From: Pseudomonas hamedanensis
Lineage (GTDB): Bacteria > Pseudomonadota > Gammaproteobacteria > Pseudomonadales > Pseudomonadaceae
Assembly (NCBI RefSeq): GCF_014268595.2
Contig: NZ_CP077091.1
Coordinates: 2,874,501-2,938,500, forward strand
DNA: 64,000 nt
Direction: 5' to 3'
Shown here: positions 1 through 14,661 of the stretch, one piece after another
How the letters are laid out: each line of letters begins with the position of its first letter
How positions within the stretch are numbered: position 1 is the stretch's first letter
Translations under genes and position numbers: made by a program
Notes under the pieces: model-generated
Database searches by the model: none
Seen by the model: the letters and a program-made list of their open reading frames with translations, nothing else
What the model was told of the DNA's origin: nothing

Positions 1-1179
1 TCCGGTAGCGGGCATTTCGATGAGTTCGACATTGCATCGGTGCACCACGAACAGCTGCATGAAATGCATTACCAGCCACGCGGACTGGACCCGCGGTACG
101 GGCACGTCGTAAAAGCCAAGTCCGACGCGGCCGAAGCGTTTATCGACATGCGCACAAAACTGCTCGAGAAGGCAGAGAGTCATTTCACCCATTACACCCC
201 ACCCGCTCGAGCGACACTGCCGACGCTCACTACGGACGCCACAGCGGATTCGTTATTCAAGCAAGTGGCCGACGGTGACTTTGCCGGCCTGGTGCTCGGC
301 GAAGCCCATTCGGCGCAATCGAGCAAGGCGCTGCTGATCAAGCAGCTGGAAAAACACAAAGGCCGCTACAAAACGCTGTATGTGGAACATTTGCAGACCG
401 ATTTGCATCAAGCTGACCTGGACGATTTCTGTGCCGGCAAGACCATGTCCGCCCATTTGCGCCGATACCTGAGCAGTCAGGACGAAGGGCACATGCGGTT
501 CTACAAAGGCACGACAGACAATTACACCAGCGTCATTGAAAAAGCGGCCAAATATGGCTATCGCATCAGAGCGCTTGATTGCGTCGCCAGCTATCACATG
601 AAGGCGCTCTCCGACCCGCGCGTACAGCGCAACCGCATGTTCAGCTATTTTGCCTCCAGAGTGATCGAAGCCGACCAACTGGCCAACGGGCCGCACAAGT
701 GGATCGCCTTCGTCGGCAGCGCCCACACTGGTTACAACCTGGGGGTACCGGGCCTGGCGGATATGCTCGGTGCCGTCAGCCTGCACGTGCACGACACGAC
801 GCCCGCGCTCGCTCAACGCCTTCAGCGCGGTTACTGGGAGGTCGCCACCGAAAGCATGCCCACTGCCACTCGCGCAATACGCAGTGATTTCAAAATGGAG
901 GTCGGCATCCCCGGCAAGCGGCTCGACCCAGCCCCCGCAGCTGTACAACGCGAACGCTTGACCGAGCAAGGGCAATTCATCATCGAGCGCCCGAATACTC
1001 GGGAAACCCGCCTCGTTCATCGATCTCGCACCGGTGAAACCGTCGAGACGCCGATCCAGGTGGACGACAAAGGTCTGTTTTTCATTGATTACCGGGATAG
1101 AGCGCTGGACCGTTTCAAAACCCTCGAAGAGCTCATCATGATGCTACGGAGCGAGTTCAATCTCAGGCCGGTGACCTGA
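1..1179 (+). CDS. C-terminal part of a membrane-targeted effector-type toxin (5' end outside window)
   Basis: The frame is open from the first base, so 392 codons of the 3' part are visible; the in-frame GTG at 40 has no convincing ribosome binding site and is probably internal. The visible part contains a GEAHS motif (about bases 298-312) and a later GSAHTG motif (about 712-732), the spaced pair seen in the EreA/ChaN/TIKI-like fold, which is also known from the C2 region of Pasteurella multocida-type toxins. Large Pseudomonas proteins annotated as membrane-targeted effector domain toxins end in such a region. That assignment is from recalled family resemblance, not from a search. The catalytic activity is unknown. 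A terminator follows directly. Alternative: a ChaN-like haem or peptidase-related protein. Confidence 0.55.
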   Translation, partial: SGSGHFDEFDIASVHHEQLHEMHYQPRGLDPRYGHVVKAKSDAAEAFIDMRTKLLEKAESHFTHYTPPARATLPTLTTDATADSLFKQVADGDFAGLVLGEAHSAQSSKALLIKQLEKHKGRYKTLYVEHLQTDLHQADLDDFCAGKTMSAHLRRYLSSQDEGHMRFYKGTTDNYTSVIEKAAKYGYRIRALDCVASYHMKALSDPRVQRNRMFSYFASRVIEADQLANGPHKWIAFVGSAHTGYNLGVPGLADMLGAVSLHVHDTTPALAQRLQRGYWEVATESMPTATRAIRSDFKMEVGIPGKRLDPAPAAVQRERLTEQGQFIIERPNTRETRLVHRSRTGETVETPIQVDDKGLFFIDYRDRALDRFKTLEELIMMLRSEFNLRPVT

Positions 1180-1230
1180 GTCGACGATCTTGCGCCGGGC
1201 TGCCGCGGTTGGTAGCCCATCGCAGGCAAC

Positions 1231-1265
1231 AAAAAACCCGCTGAAATCACTTTCAGCGGGTTTTC
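1231..1265. terminator. Bidirectional rho-independent terminator
   Basis: The stem AACCCGCTGAAA / TTTCAGCGGGTT has a four-base loop and is flanked by an A-run on the left and a T-run on the right. It can therefore end both the toxin-like gene from the left and the YqfO-like/purL transcript from the right. Confidence 0.85.
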
Positions 1266-1282
1266 TGTTTCAGCAGCAGCGG

Positions 1283-1594
1283 TCAGAAATCTGCCAACTG
1301 CCACACCTCATAAGCCGGTGTTTCGTAGGGATGACTAAGCTTCAACGCTGCCACAACAGCAACAATCAGCTCGTCTGCCACCACCAGCTCGACCTTCCAC
1401 TCCTCAACCCGCTCAACCTGCCCCGCCTCGCCTATGAACGGCTGACTGCCGTCCAGAGGCCGAAACTGACCAGACCCGAGCACTTGCCAGGCGCAATGGT
1501 CATAGTCGCCAATTCGCCCGCCACCGGCAGCGAACACAGCGTCTTTGACCACTTCGACATGACTGTCGGGAACAAAAAAAGCGAGTTTGTACAC
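1283..1594 (-). CDS. YqfO/NIF3-C-terminal-like small protein
   Basis: The product is 103 residues and starts VYKLAFFVPDSHVEVVKDAV. It resembles the stand-alone YqfO/CutA-like domain that is inserted in some NIF3 proteins (GGGRIGDYDHCAWQVLGSGQFRP, ending in SHPYETPAYEV). That domain is a small ferredoxin-like fold with a proposed metal or ligand role and no firm function. I chose the GTG eight bases after the purL stop as the start, because the longer open frame runs into purL coding sequence. It probably shares the purL transcript. The HPYETPAYE motif near the C-terminus is the strongest family mark. Confidence 0.8.
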   Translation of the reverse strand: MYKLAFFVPDSHVEVVKDAVFAAGGGRIGDYDHCAWQVLGSGQFRPLDGSQPFIGEAGQVERVEEWKVELVVADELIVAVVAALKLSHPYETPAYEVWQLADF

Positions 1595-1599
1595 GACGC

Positions 1600-5496
<3,897 letters not shown>

Positions 5497-5715
5497 CTTC
5501 GGGACAGCCTCGGGAAGGGGTGTGCTTTGAGGCCGTGCATTCTAGCCTAAACCGCCCTCAACATCACCCGAAACACTACGCACGGTTGCACTCTGACCGC
5601 ATTGTGTGTTTCTGCCCCCAAAGTCAGGTAAATCGTCCATTTGAGCGCTGCTTATTTTTACTGTAACAAAATGCCCTGAAGGCCCGTTTTCATGGGGTTT
5701 CGCTCGACTTTGTGA

Positions 5716-7242
<1,527 letters not shown>

Positions 7243-7261
7243 CCAACACCACAAATCGAAT

Positions 7262-7350
7262 TGTAGGAGTGAGCCTGCTCGCGATAGCGGTGTGTCAGTC
7301 AATTTGATGCTGGCTGACACACCGCTATGGCGAGCAGGCTCACTCCTACA
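7262..7350. repeat. REP pair (GTAGGAGTGAGCC type)
   Basis: Two inverted copies of a roughly 28-base REP core (TGTAGGAGTGAGCCTGCTCG and its complement) enclose a short spacer that is itself partly palindromic (GTGTGTCAG / CTGACACAC). It lies between the convergent genes mltF and pdxJ and could also act as a transcription barrier. The same unit recurs at several places in this window. Confidence 0.9.
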
Positions 7351-7368
7351 AGGGGTTTGTGTTGTTGC

Positions 7369-8112
7369 TTAGTGCTTGGCAGCAGCCAGGATCAGCGCCT
7401 TCATTTCCGATACGGCGGATTTGAACCCGACAAACAGCGCATGCGCCACCAGCGCATGGCCGATGTTCAATTCGTTGATGCCCTTGATCGCCGCCACCGC
7501 CTCGACGTTGTGGTAATGCAGGCCATGCCCGGCATTGACGATCAGCCCCTGCGCCAGGCCAAACGCGACACCGTCCGCGACACGCTTGAGTTCTTCAGCC
7601 ACTTCAATCGGAGTTTCGGCATCGGCGTAGCGCCCGGTGTGCAGCTCGATGGCCGGCGCACCGACGCGCTTCGATGCAGCGATCTGACGTTCATCAGCAT
7701 CAATGAACAGCGAGACTTCGCTGCCAATCTTCGACAGACGTTCGACCGCTGCCCTGATGCGTTCTTCCTGCCCTGCCACATCCAGACCGCCTTCGGTGGT
7801 CAGCTCCTGCCGGGTTTCCGGAACCAGACAAATGTGCGCCGGGCGAATGCGCTCGGCGAACGCCATCATCTCTTCGGTGACACCCATTTCGAAATTCATT
7901 CGGGTTTGCAGGACATCCTTGAGCAACAGCACGTCGCGCTCCTGGATGTGCCGGCGATCTTCACGCAGGTGCACCGTGATGCCATCGGCCCCCGCCTCTT
8001 CCGCGTCCAGCGCCGCCTTGACCGGATCCGGGTAGCGCGTGCCACGGGCCTGACGCAGGGTGGCGACGTGGTCGATGTTCACGCCAAGAAGAATGCGATT
8101 GCTGGTGGTCAC
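7369..8112 (-). CDS. pdxJ: Pyridoxine 5'-phosphate synthase
   Basis: The product is 247 residues. It condenses 1-deoxy-D-xylulose 5-phosphate with 3-amino-2-oxopropyl phosphate to pyridoxine 5'-phosphate, the last ring-forming step of the DXP-dependent vitamin B6 route. Family marks are [15 protein letters not shown] at the N-terminus, HLREDRRHI and the C-terminal [12 protein letters not shown]. The start is the GTG preceded by AGGAG at eight bases' distance; a longer open frame upstream lacks a binding site. It lies 39 bases after recO, in the conserved rnc-era-recO-pdxJ string. Confidence 0.97.
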   Translation of the reverse strand: MTTSNRILLGVNIDHVATLRQARGTRYPDPVKAALDAEEAGADGITVHLREDRRHIQERDVLLLKDVLQTRMNFEMGVTEEMMAFAERIRPAHICLVPETRQELTTEGGLDVAGQEERIRAAVERLSKIGSEVSLFIDADERQIAASKRVGAPAIELHTGRYADAETPIEVAEELKRVADGVAFGLAQGLIVNAGHGLHYHNVEAVAAIKGINELNIGHALVAHALFVGFKSAVSEMKALILAAAKH

Positions 8113-8151
8113 GGATGCGCTCCTGAATTGAGAGATTCGGCGCACAGCATA

Positions 8152-8841
8152 TCAGGGCTTGCGAAACAGCTCGCGGCTTACAAGGGGCCGACCGCCGAGA
8201 TGAACGGCCAGTGCCTGACGCATCAGGCGCTTGGCAGCAGACAGGGCGCCGGGGGCAGACCAGTCGGCTTCGGCCATGGCCAGCAGTTCGGTGCCGTTGA
8301 ACAGGCCCGGCTGCAGCAGATGGACCTGCTCAAGCCCGGCGTCCACTTGCAGACGATAGAGACCGTCCGGCGCGATCGGGTCGCCGTGCAAATCTGTGTT
8401 GAGAGAAAAGCCGTAGCCGAGATCGTCCAGCAAACGCCATTCGAAGGACCGCAATAACGGCTCCAACGGGCGACCTTCAGCCAAGGCCAGCAGCGTCGCG
8501 GCATAGTGATCGAAAACGGCAGGATGCGGATCTTCGGCGGGCAGCAAACGGATCAACAGCTCGTTCAGATACAAACCACTGAACAGCGCCTCGCCATTGA
8601 GCCACGCCGAGGTGCCGGAACTTTCCATGCGCCCGACATTCTTCAGCTCGCCCTTGCCACGAAACTCCACTTCCAGCGCCACGAATGGCCGCGCCAGCGT
8701 CCCGGCCTTGCCCCGCGCACTGCGCAACACCGCCCGCAACCGACCTTGCGGCGTGAGGAAGTCGACCAGCGCGCTGGTCTCGCGATAAGCACGCGAGTGC
8801 AGGACGTAGGCGGGCTGGGCGGGAGGCGGGTTTTGCGACAT
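8152..8841 (-). CDS. recO: DNA repair protein RecO
   Basis: The product is 229 residues. RecO works with RecR in the RecFOR pathway, loading RecA on SSB-coated single strands and annealing complementary DNA. The N-terminal OB fold (about 10-85, with [19 protein letters not shown]) is followed by a helical C-terminal domain. No zinc-binding cysteine cluster is present, as in other gamma-proteobacterial RecO proteins. The start MSQNPPPAQ is chosen because the longer frame lies in upstream non-coding sequence. It lies between era and pdxJ, separated from era by a REP pair. Confidence 0.95.
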   Translation of the reverse strand: MSQNPPPAQPAYVLHSRAYRETSALVDFLTPQGRLRAVLRSARGKAGTLARPFVALEVEFRGKGELKNVGRMESSGTSAWLNGEALFSGLYLNELLIRLLPAEDPHPAVFDHYAATLLALAEGRPLEPLLRSFEWRLLDDLGYGFSLNTDLHGDPIAPDGLYRLQVDAGLEQVHLLQPGLFNGTELLAMAEADWSAPGALSAAKRLMRQALAVHLGGRPLVSRELFRKP

Positions 8842-8888
8842 TGAGTTCTCGATGAAGAAACGCATTCTTGAGATCAACATAAACCAAA

Positions 8889-8979
8889 TGTGGGAGCGGG
8901 CTTGCTCGCGAAGACGGTGAGTCAGTCGAAAAAATGTATCGACTGATTCACCGTCTTCGCGAGCAAGCCCGCTCCCACA
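8889..8979. repeat. REP pair (GTGGGAGCGGGCTTG type)
   Basis: Two inverted copies of TGTGGGAGCGGGCTTGCTCG enclose a spacer with its own inverted repeat (GACGGTGA / TCACCGTC). It sits in the gap between era and recO, so it is probably transcribed within the operon. Confidence 0.9.
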
Positions 8980-9012
8980 GGGGTTCTCTGGTGTATGAGA
9001 AAACCGGGACTG

Positions 9013-9915
9013 TTACAGGTCGCCATAACCCAGCGAACGCAGCGCGCGCTCGTCATCGGACCAGCCGCCCTTCACCTTGACCCACAGGTTGAGCATGATC
9101 TTGGAGTCGAACAGCAGCTCCATGTCCTTGCGCGCTTCGGTGCCGATGCGCTTGATGCGCTCGCCCTTGTCGCCAATGATGATTTTCTTCTGGCCGTCAC
9201 GCTCGACGAGAATCAAGGCATGGATGTGCAAGGTCTTGCCCTGCTGCTTGAACTCTTCGATCTCGACGGTGATCTGGTATGGCAGCTCGGCGCCCATCTG
9301 GCGCATGATTTTTTCGCGGACCAGTTCGGCGGCGAGGAAACGGCTGCTGCGGTCAGTAATCTGGTCTTCCGGGAAGAAGTGATCGTTCTCCGGCAGATGG
9401 TCGGCGATGACCTTTTCCAGCGCTTCGAGGTTGTGCCCGTGCTGCGCAGAGATAGGGATGATCTGCGCGTTCGGCAGCTGCTCCTGCAACCAGCTCAGGT
9501 GCGGCATCAGCTCGGCTTTGTCTTCAATGCGGTCGGTCTTGTTCAGCGCGACGATCAGCGGGCCGGTGACGTACTGCACACGCTCGAGGACCATCTGGTC
9601 TTCGTCGGTCCACTTGGTGCGGTCAACGACAAAAATCACCACGTCGACGTCTTTCAACGCCGCCGAAGCGGTTTTGTTCATGTAACGGTTGAGGGCCTTT
9701 TCGCCGCCCTTGTGCATGCCGGGAGTGTCGACGTAGATCGCCTGCACGTCGCCCTCGGTCTTGATCCCCAGCATGTTGTGGCGGGTGGTCTGCGGCTTGC
9801 GCGAGGTGATCGCCAGCTTCTGGCCGAGAATGTGGTTGAGCAGCGTCGACTTGCCGACGTTGGGACGGCCGACGATGGCAACGTAGCCACAGCGAGTTGC
9901 GTTTGTATCAGTCAT
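9013..9915 (-). CDS. era: GTPase Era
   Basis: Era is a 300-residue essential GTPase that binds the 3' end of 16S rRNA and helps mature the 30S subunit. The G motifs are visible as GRPNVGKST (G1), DTPG (G3) and NKTD (G4). The C-terminal KH domain contains [13 protein letters not shown]. The ATG at [10 protein letters not shown] overlaps the end of rnc by eight bases, the usual coupled arrangement; longer in-frame starts lie inside rnc. Confidence 0.98.
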   Translation of the reverse strand: MTDTNATRCGYVAIVGRPNVGKSTLLNHILGQKLAITSRKPQTTRHNMLGIKTEGDVQAIYVDTPGMHKGGEKALNRYMNKTASAALKDVDVVIFVVDRTKWTDEDQMVLERVQYVTGPLIVALNKTDRIEDKAELMPHLSWLQEQLPNAQIIPISAQHGHNLEALEKVIADHLPENDHFFPEDQITDRSSRFLAAELVREKIMRQMGAELPYQITVEIEEFKQQGKTLHIHALILVERDGQKKIIIGDKGERIKRIGTEARKDMELLFDSKIMLNLWVKVKGGWSDDERALRSLGYGDL

Positions 9916-10597
9916 TGCCATTCTCCACGCCCAGGGCAATCAGTGCTGCGGCGGCCGCTACCTGTTCGGCAATACGACGGCTCACACCCTGACCTCGGCT
10001 TTTTTCGTTCAATAGGACCACTTCGCACTCGACGAAGAAGGTTCGGCAGTGCGGCTCGCCCTGGATATCCACCACTTCGTAGCGCGGCAGCTCGCAGCCG
10101 CGCGATTGCAGGTGTTCCTGCAGGCGGGTCTTCGGATCCTTGTTGGTGTCGACCAGCGTCAGGCCTTCGAACTCGCCGGCTAGCCAGGCCAGTACGCGCT
10201 CGCGAGCGACGTCCATGCCGGCGTCGAGGTAGATTGCACCGATCAAGGCTTCAAGGGCATCGGCCAAAATCGATTCGCGACGAAATCCGCCGCTTTTCAG
10301 TTCGCCCGAACCCAGGCGCAAGTAATCGCCGAGGTCAAAACCGCGAGCCAGCACGGCCAGCGTCTCACCTTTCACCAGGCGTGCGCGCAAACGCGACAAC
10401 TGGCCTTCGCGGGCCAGCGGGAAGCGATCGAACAGCGCCTCGCCAGCGACGAAGTTGAGGATGGCATCACCGAGGAATTCCAGGCGCTCGTTGTTGCGCC
10501 CGGCAAAACTGCGATGCGTGAGGGCCAGCAGCATCAGCTCCTGATCCTTGAAGGTGTAACCGAGCTGGCGCTCGAGACGGCTTAGAGAAACGCTCAC
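9908..10597 (-). CDS. rnc: Ribonuclease III
   Basis: The product is 229 residues. RNase III cuts double-stranded RNA, processing the rRNA precursor and some mRNAs. The endonuclease signature [12 protein letters not shown] is present near residue 37. The C-terminal double-stranded RNA binding domain begins around [11 protein letters not shown]. The start is a GTG whose GTGA overlaps the stop of an upstream in-frame reading, a sign of translational coupling to a gene that is no longer complete here. Confidence 0.97.
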   Translation of the reverse strand: MSVSLSRLERQLGYTFKDQELMLLALTHRSFAGRNNERLEFLGDAILNFVAGEALFDRFPLAREGQLSRLRARLVKGETLAVLARGFDLGDYLRLGSGELKSGGFRRESILADALEALIGAIYLDAGMDVARERVLAWLAGEFEGLTLVDTNKDPKTRLQEHLQSRGCELPRYEVVDIQGEPHCRTFFVECEVVLLNEKSRGQGVSRRIAEQVAAAAALIALGVENGND

Positions 10598-10680
10598 GGT
10601 TTACCCACGCTGAGTTCGTGGCTGGATTCCACTGCCATCGCCGGGGTACGGCGCAGGCCTGGGACAATTAACGCTGTGTT
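10594..10680 (-). pseudogene. Possible 3' remnant of the gene normally between lepB and rnc (DUF4845)
   Basis: A minus-strand reading with no stop back to lepB ends in [14 protein letters not shown] and stops in the GTGA that starts rnc. In other pseudomonads a small DUF4845 membrane protein of about 125 residues lies between lepB and rnc. Here only 169 bases separate the two genes, too few for it. The retained coupled stop suggests a 3' leftover after deletion, but the remnant is too short to prove homology. Confidence 0.35.
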
Positions 10681-10735
10681 CAAAAATGAGATCCTGGCGA
10701 TTGCGAAGCCGCTTGTGCCGGCTCCAAAAATGCAT

Positions 10736-10763
10736 TCGGCGCTGTGGTCAACAGCGCCGTGTG
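10736..10763 (-). terminator. Hairpin after lepB, possible terminator
   Basis: The stem CGGCGCTGT / ACAGCGCCG (9 bp) lies just after the lepB stop. A short T-run follows some six bases beyond the stem on the minus strand, so it is an imperfect rho-independent terminator or attenuator ahead of rnc. Confidence 0.4.
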
Positions 10764-10766
10764 TAA

Positions 10767-11621
10767 TTACTTGATCAGGCCGACCCGCGAGAAATTCGGC
10801 AGGTGGCTGAGTTTCGGCTCCGGCCAGCTCATCCAGACCGCGAAGGCCTTGCCGACGATATTGCGGTCGGGAACCATGCCCAGCAGATCCTTGGGAATGT
10901 TCGGATCATCCCAGTAGCGACTGTCATTCGAATTGTCGCGGTTGTCGCCCATCATGAAGTAGTGCCCGGCAGGCACTGTCCACGAGCGATCCGGCGTGGC
11001 GCGGTAGCGGCTCATTTCCTTGCGGATCAGGTGCTCGGCTGCGCCGAGTTTTTCCTTGTAGAGTTCTGCACTGCCCAAGGTGCCCGGCTCGGCGCCGACC
11101 ATTTTCTCGGCAATCGATTCGCCATTGACGAACAGACGCTTGTCGGCGGTGTAACGCACGGTGTCGCCCGGCAGGCCGACCACACGCTTGATGTAGTTGA
11201 CGTTCGGGTCGCTCGGGTAGCGGAACACCATGACATCGCCGCGCTGCGGATCACCGACGTCGATGATCTTCTTGTCGATCACCGGCAGGCGAATCCCGTA
11301 GGAAAACTTGTTCACCAGAATGAAGTCGCCAACGTCCAGGGTCGGCTTCATCGAGCCGGACGGAATCTGGAACGGTTCCACCAGGAACGAACGCAGGACC
11401 AGTACGATGAACAACACCGGAAAGAACGACTTGCCGTATTCAACCAGCAGCGGCTCTTTGTTCAGTTTCTCGACGACCACGGCTTCCGGCTGGCTGACAC
11501 TGCCTTGATAGGAGGCAATGGCAGCACGCCGACGCGGCGCCAGGAACAGCAGATCGAGCAACGCCAACAGGCCGCAGACGAACACGGCGATGACCAGCAA
11601 CAGCGGGAAATTTAGCGACAT
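10767..11621 (-). CDS. lepB: Signal peptidase I
   Basis: The product is 284 residues and has two N-terminal membrane segments (about 4-25 and 62-80), then a periplasmic protease domain. The catalytic Ser lies in IPSGSMKPTL and the Lys in KRVVGLPGD; GDNRDNSNDSRYW is the conserved box near the C-terminal side. It removes signal peptides from exported preproteins at the outer face of the inner membrane. It follows lepA by nine bases on one transcript. Confidence 0.98.
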   Translation of the reverse strand: MSLNFPLLLVIAVFVCGLLALLDLLFLAPRRRAAIASYQGSVSQPEAVVVEKLNKEPLLVEYGKSFFPVLFIVLVLRSFLVEPFQIPSGSMKPTLDVGDFILVNKFSYGIRLPVIDKKIIDVGDPQRGDVMVFRYPSDPNVNYIKRVVGLPGDTVRYTADKRLFVNGESIAEKMVGAEPGTLGSAELYKEKLGAAEHLIRKEMSRYRATPDRSWTVPAGHYFMMGDNRDNSNDSRYWDDPNIPKDLLGMVPDRNIVGKAFAVWMSWPEPKLSHLPNFSRVGLIK

Positions 11622-11630
11622 AGGACCTGA

Positions 11631-13427
11631 TTATTCCAACCTGAGCACGGCGAGGAAGGCTTCCTGTGGAATTTCCACGTTGCCGACCTGTTTCATGCGT
11701 TTCTTACCGGCCTTCTGCTTCTCGAGCAGTTTCTTCTTACGACTGACGTCACCGCCGTAGCATTTGGCCAATACGTTCTTTCTGAGCGCCTTGACGGTTG
11801 TCCGGGCGACGATCTGACCACCGATGGCGGCCTGAATCGCCACGTCGAACATCTGACGAGGAATCAGTTCTTTCATCTTCTCGGTCAACTGGCGACCTTT
11901 GAAGTGCGAGTTGTCACGGTGCACGATCAACGCCAGGGCATCGACCTTGTCACCGTTGATCAGCACGTCCAGTTTCACCAGATTAGCCGATTGGTAACGA
12001 TCGAAATGGTAATCCAGCGAAGCATAGCCGCGGCTGGTGGATTTGAGACGGTCGAAGAAGTCCAGGACCACTTCGTTCATCGGCAGGTCATAGGTCACCT
12101 GGACCTGATTGCCGAGGAACAGCATGTCGACCTGAACGCCGCGCTTCTCGATGCACAGGGTGATGACGTTGCCCAGGTGTTCTTGCGGCACAAGGATATT
12201 GGCGCGCACGATGGGCTCACGCATGTCCTCGATGGCCGAGACATCCGGTAGCTTCGACGGGTTGTCGACGTAAATCGTTTCACCGGTTTTCAGCACCAGC
12301 TCGAAAATTACCGTCGGCGCGGTGGTGATCAGGTCCAGGTCGTACTCGCGCTCGAGGCGCTCCTGGATGATTTCCATGTGCAGCATGCCGAGGAAGCCGC
12401 AACGGAAGCCGAAGCCCAGTGCGTCGGAGCTTTCCGGGGTGTACTGCAGCGACGAGTCGTTCAGGGTCAGCTTCTGCAGCGCTTCGCGGAAATCCTCGAA
12501 ATCGTCGGAGCTGACCGGGAACAGACCGGCGTAAACCTGTGGCTGAATGCGTTTGAAACCCGGCAGCACCGGAACGTCTGGCGTGGAGCTCAGAGTCAGG
12601 GTGTCACCGACCGGCGCACCGTGGATGTCCTTGATGCTGGCGATGATGAAGCCCACTTCACCGGCTTTGAGATCGACGGTGGCGGTGTGTTTCGGATTGA
12701 ACACGCCAACGCTGTCGACCAGATGGATCTTGCCGGTGGACTTGACCAGAATCTTGTCGCCCTTCTTCACCCGGCCGTGACGGACACGCACCAGGGACAC
12801 AACGCCCAGGTAGTTGTCGAACCAGGAGTCGATGATCAACGCTTGCAGCGGATCTTCGATGTTGCCGGTCGGCGCAGGAATGGTATGGACCAGACGCTCG
12901 AGCACTTCGTCGACACCCAGGCCGGTCTTGGCACTGCAGGTGACGGCGTCGGTGGCATCGATGCCGATGATTTTCTCGATTTCGTCTTTTACGCGATCAG
13001 GATCGGCCTGCGGCAGGTCGATCTTGTTCAGCACCGGCATGACCTCAAGGCCCTGCTCGATGGCGGTGTAGCAGTTGGCCACGGACTGGGCTTCTACGCC
13101 CTGCCCCGCATCGACCACCAGCAAGGCACCTTCGCACGCCGCCAGGGAACGGCTGACTTCGTAGGTGAAGTCGACGTGGCCGGGGGTGTCAATGAAGTTC
13201 AGCTGGTAGGTGATGCCGTCGCGGGCTTTGTAATAGAGGGTAACGCTGTGGGCCTTGATGGTGATCCCGCGTTCACGCTCAAGATCCATGGAATCCAGTA
13301 CCTGGGCTTCCATTTCACGCTCGGCCAGGCCGCCGCACATCTGGATGAAACGGTCAGCCAGCGTCGACTTGCCATGGTCAATGTGGGCGATGATGGAGAA
13401 ATTGCGGATATGACTCAAATCACTCAC
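11631..13427 (-). CDS. lepA: Elongation factor 4 (LepA)
   Basis: This 598-residue translational GTPase acts on stalled or misplaced ribosomes and in 30S assembly. [18 protein letters not shown] and NKIDLP mark the GTPase domain, followed by EF-G-like domains and the LepA-specific C-terminus [18 protein letters not shown]. The start is GTG. Normally in Pseudomonas lepA follows mucD; here lptG lies upstream, with a terminator between, so lepA-lepB must have its own promoter in the 13428-13535 stretch. Confidence 0.98.
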   Translation of the reverse strand: MSDLSHIRNFSIIAHIDHGKSTLADRFIQMCGGLAEREMEAQVLDSMDLERERGITIKAHSVTLYYKARDGITYQLNFIDTPGHVDFTYEVSRSLAACEGALLVVDAGQGVEAQSVANCYTAIEQGLEVMPVLNKIDLPQADPDRVKDEIEKIIGIDATDAVTCSAKTGLGVDEVLERLVHTIPAPTGNIEDPLQALIIDSWFDNYLGVVSLVRVRHGRVKKGDKILVKSTGKIHLVDSVGVFNPKHTATVDLKAGEVGFIIASIKDIHGAPVGDTLTLSSTPDVPVLPGFKRIQPQVYAGLFPVSSDDFEDFREALQKLTLNDSSLQYTPESSDALGFGFRCGFLGMLHMEIIQERLEREYDLDLITTAPTVIFELVLKTGETIYVDNPSKLPDVSAIEDMREPIVRANILVPQEHLGNVITLCIEKRGVQVDMLFLGNQVQVTYDLPMNEVVLDFFDRLKSTSRGYASLDYHFDRYQSANLVKLDVLINGDKVDALALIVHRDNSHFKGRQLTEKMKELIPRQMFDVAIQAAIGGQIVARTTVKALRKNVLAKCYGGDVSRKKKLLEKQKAGKKRMKQVGNVEIPQEAFLAVLRLE

Positions 13428-13535
13428 GGATCAACACTCAAAAAGGCTGCAGGCTTGGCCCGCCGAAAAATAGCCGGGAATTGTACCTGATACACGGCGC
13501 AAGCGTCACGTTCGCCTGTCACCCGGATGACATGC

Positions 13536-13568
13536 AAAAACGCCCCGATCAGTCGATCGAGGCGTTCT
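13536..13568 (-). terminator. Rho-independent terminator of lptFG
   Basis: An imperfect stem AACGCCTCGATCG / CGATCGGGGCGTT is followed on the minus strand by a T-run. It lies 30 bases after the lptG stop and insulates lptFG from lepA. Confidence 0.8.
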
Positions 13569-13599
13569 CAAAGTTACAGCACAGGCAAAAATGCGCCCA

Positions 13600-14661
13600 T
13601 CAGCCGGCTCTGCGAAGCAGCCAGACACCCGCGAGCGCACAGACCCCGGCCGGTACCAGCACCGCGAACAGCGGCGAGAAACCGAACACCAGACTCGACG
13701 GCCCGAGCAGATCCTGGACGATGCGGAAGGTAAAGCCCACCAGCACACCGGTAAAGACACGCTGACCGAGGGTCACCGAACGCAGCGGGCCGAAGATAAA
13801 CGAGATCGCCATCAGCACCAGCGCAGCAGTCACCAGCGGCTGCAACACCTTGACCCAAAAAGCCAGCCAGTAACGCCCGTTGCTCAGGCCCTGCTCGGCC
13901 AGATAGTGGATGTAGCCCCACAGTCCGCTGATCGACAGCGATTCCGGTGCCATCACCACGGTGCTGAGCAATTGCGGACTCAACGCTACGTCCCAGCGCT
14001 CGGTCGGCGTGTTCACCACTTCGGTGCTGCGCTCATTGAAAATCGTGGTCGCCACATCGGTCAATTGCCAGTGATCACCGTCAAACTCCGCCTTCTTGGC
14101 GAAGCTGGAGCGCAACAGATGCCGCTCCTTGTCGAAGTGATAGCGCGTCACGCCATACAGCAGGCCGTTCGGTTGCACCGCGTTGATGTGGATGAATTCC
14201 TCACCCTGGCGGTGCCACATACCGTGCTTGGCACTCTGCGCGTCGCCGCTGCCCTGTGCCAGCGAGCGATTGGCCTGGGCCATGCTCTCGGTGGCCGGGG
14301 CGACGTATTCACCAATCAGGACGCCGGCGAGCATCAGCACCAGCATGGGCTTCATGACAGCCCAGACGATCCGGCCGATGGACACGCCAGCGGCGCGCAT
14401 GACGGTCAGTTCGCTGCTGCTGGCCAGGCTGCCGAGGCCGATCAGGCAGCCGATCAGCGCCGCCATCGGCAACATTTCGTAGAGACGGCGTGGCGCGGTC
14501 AGCAGAACAAAGCCAAGCACATCGACCAGGGTGTAGGTATCGCTGACGTCACCCATTTCATCAATGAAAGCGAACAGGGTCGCCAAGCCGAGGATGATTG
14601 CCAGCACGGCGATGATCGCCATGAACACGCTGCTGCCGATGTAACGGTCGAGTTTAACCAC
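13600..14661 (-). CDS. lptG: LPS export permease LptG
   Basis: The product is 353 residues. With LptF it forms the transmembrane core of the LptB2FG transporter, which extracts lipopolysaccharide from the inner membrane and passes it to LptC/LptA. Three N-terminal and three C-terminal membrane segments flank a periplasmic beta-jellyroll. The start is GTG (VVKLDRYIGSSVF), overlapping the lptF stop by eight bases. The longer frame upstream is lptF sequence. Confidence 0.96.
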   Translation of the reverse strand: MVKLDRYIGSSVFMAIIAVLAIILGLATLFAFIDEMGDVSDTYTLVDVLGFVLLTAPRRLYEMLPMAALIGCLIGLGSLASSSELTVMRAAGVSIGRIVWAVMKPMLVLMLAGVLIGEYVAPATESMAQANRSLAQGSGDAQSAKHGMWHRQGEEFIHINAVQPNGLLYGVTRYHFDKERHLLRSSFAKKAEFDGDHWQLTDVATTIFNERSTEVVNTPTERWDVALSPQLLSTVVMAPESLSISGLWGYIHYLAEQGLSNGRYWLAFWVKVLQPLVTAALVLMAISFIFGPLRSVTLGQRVFTGVLVGFTFRIVQDLLGPSSLVFGFSPLFAVLVPAGVCALAGVWLLRRAG

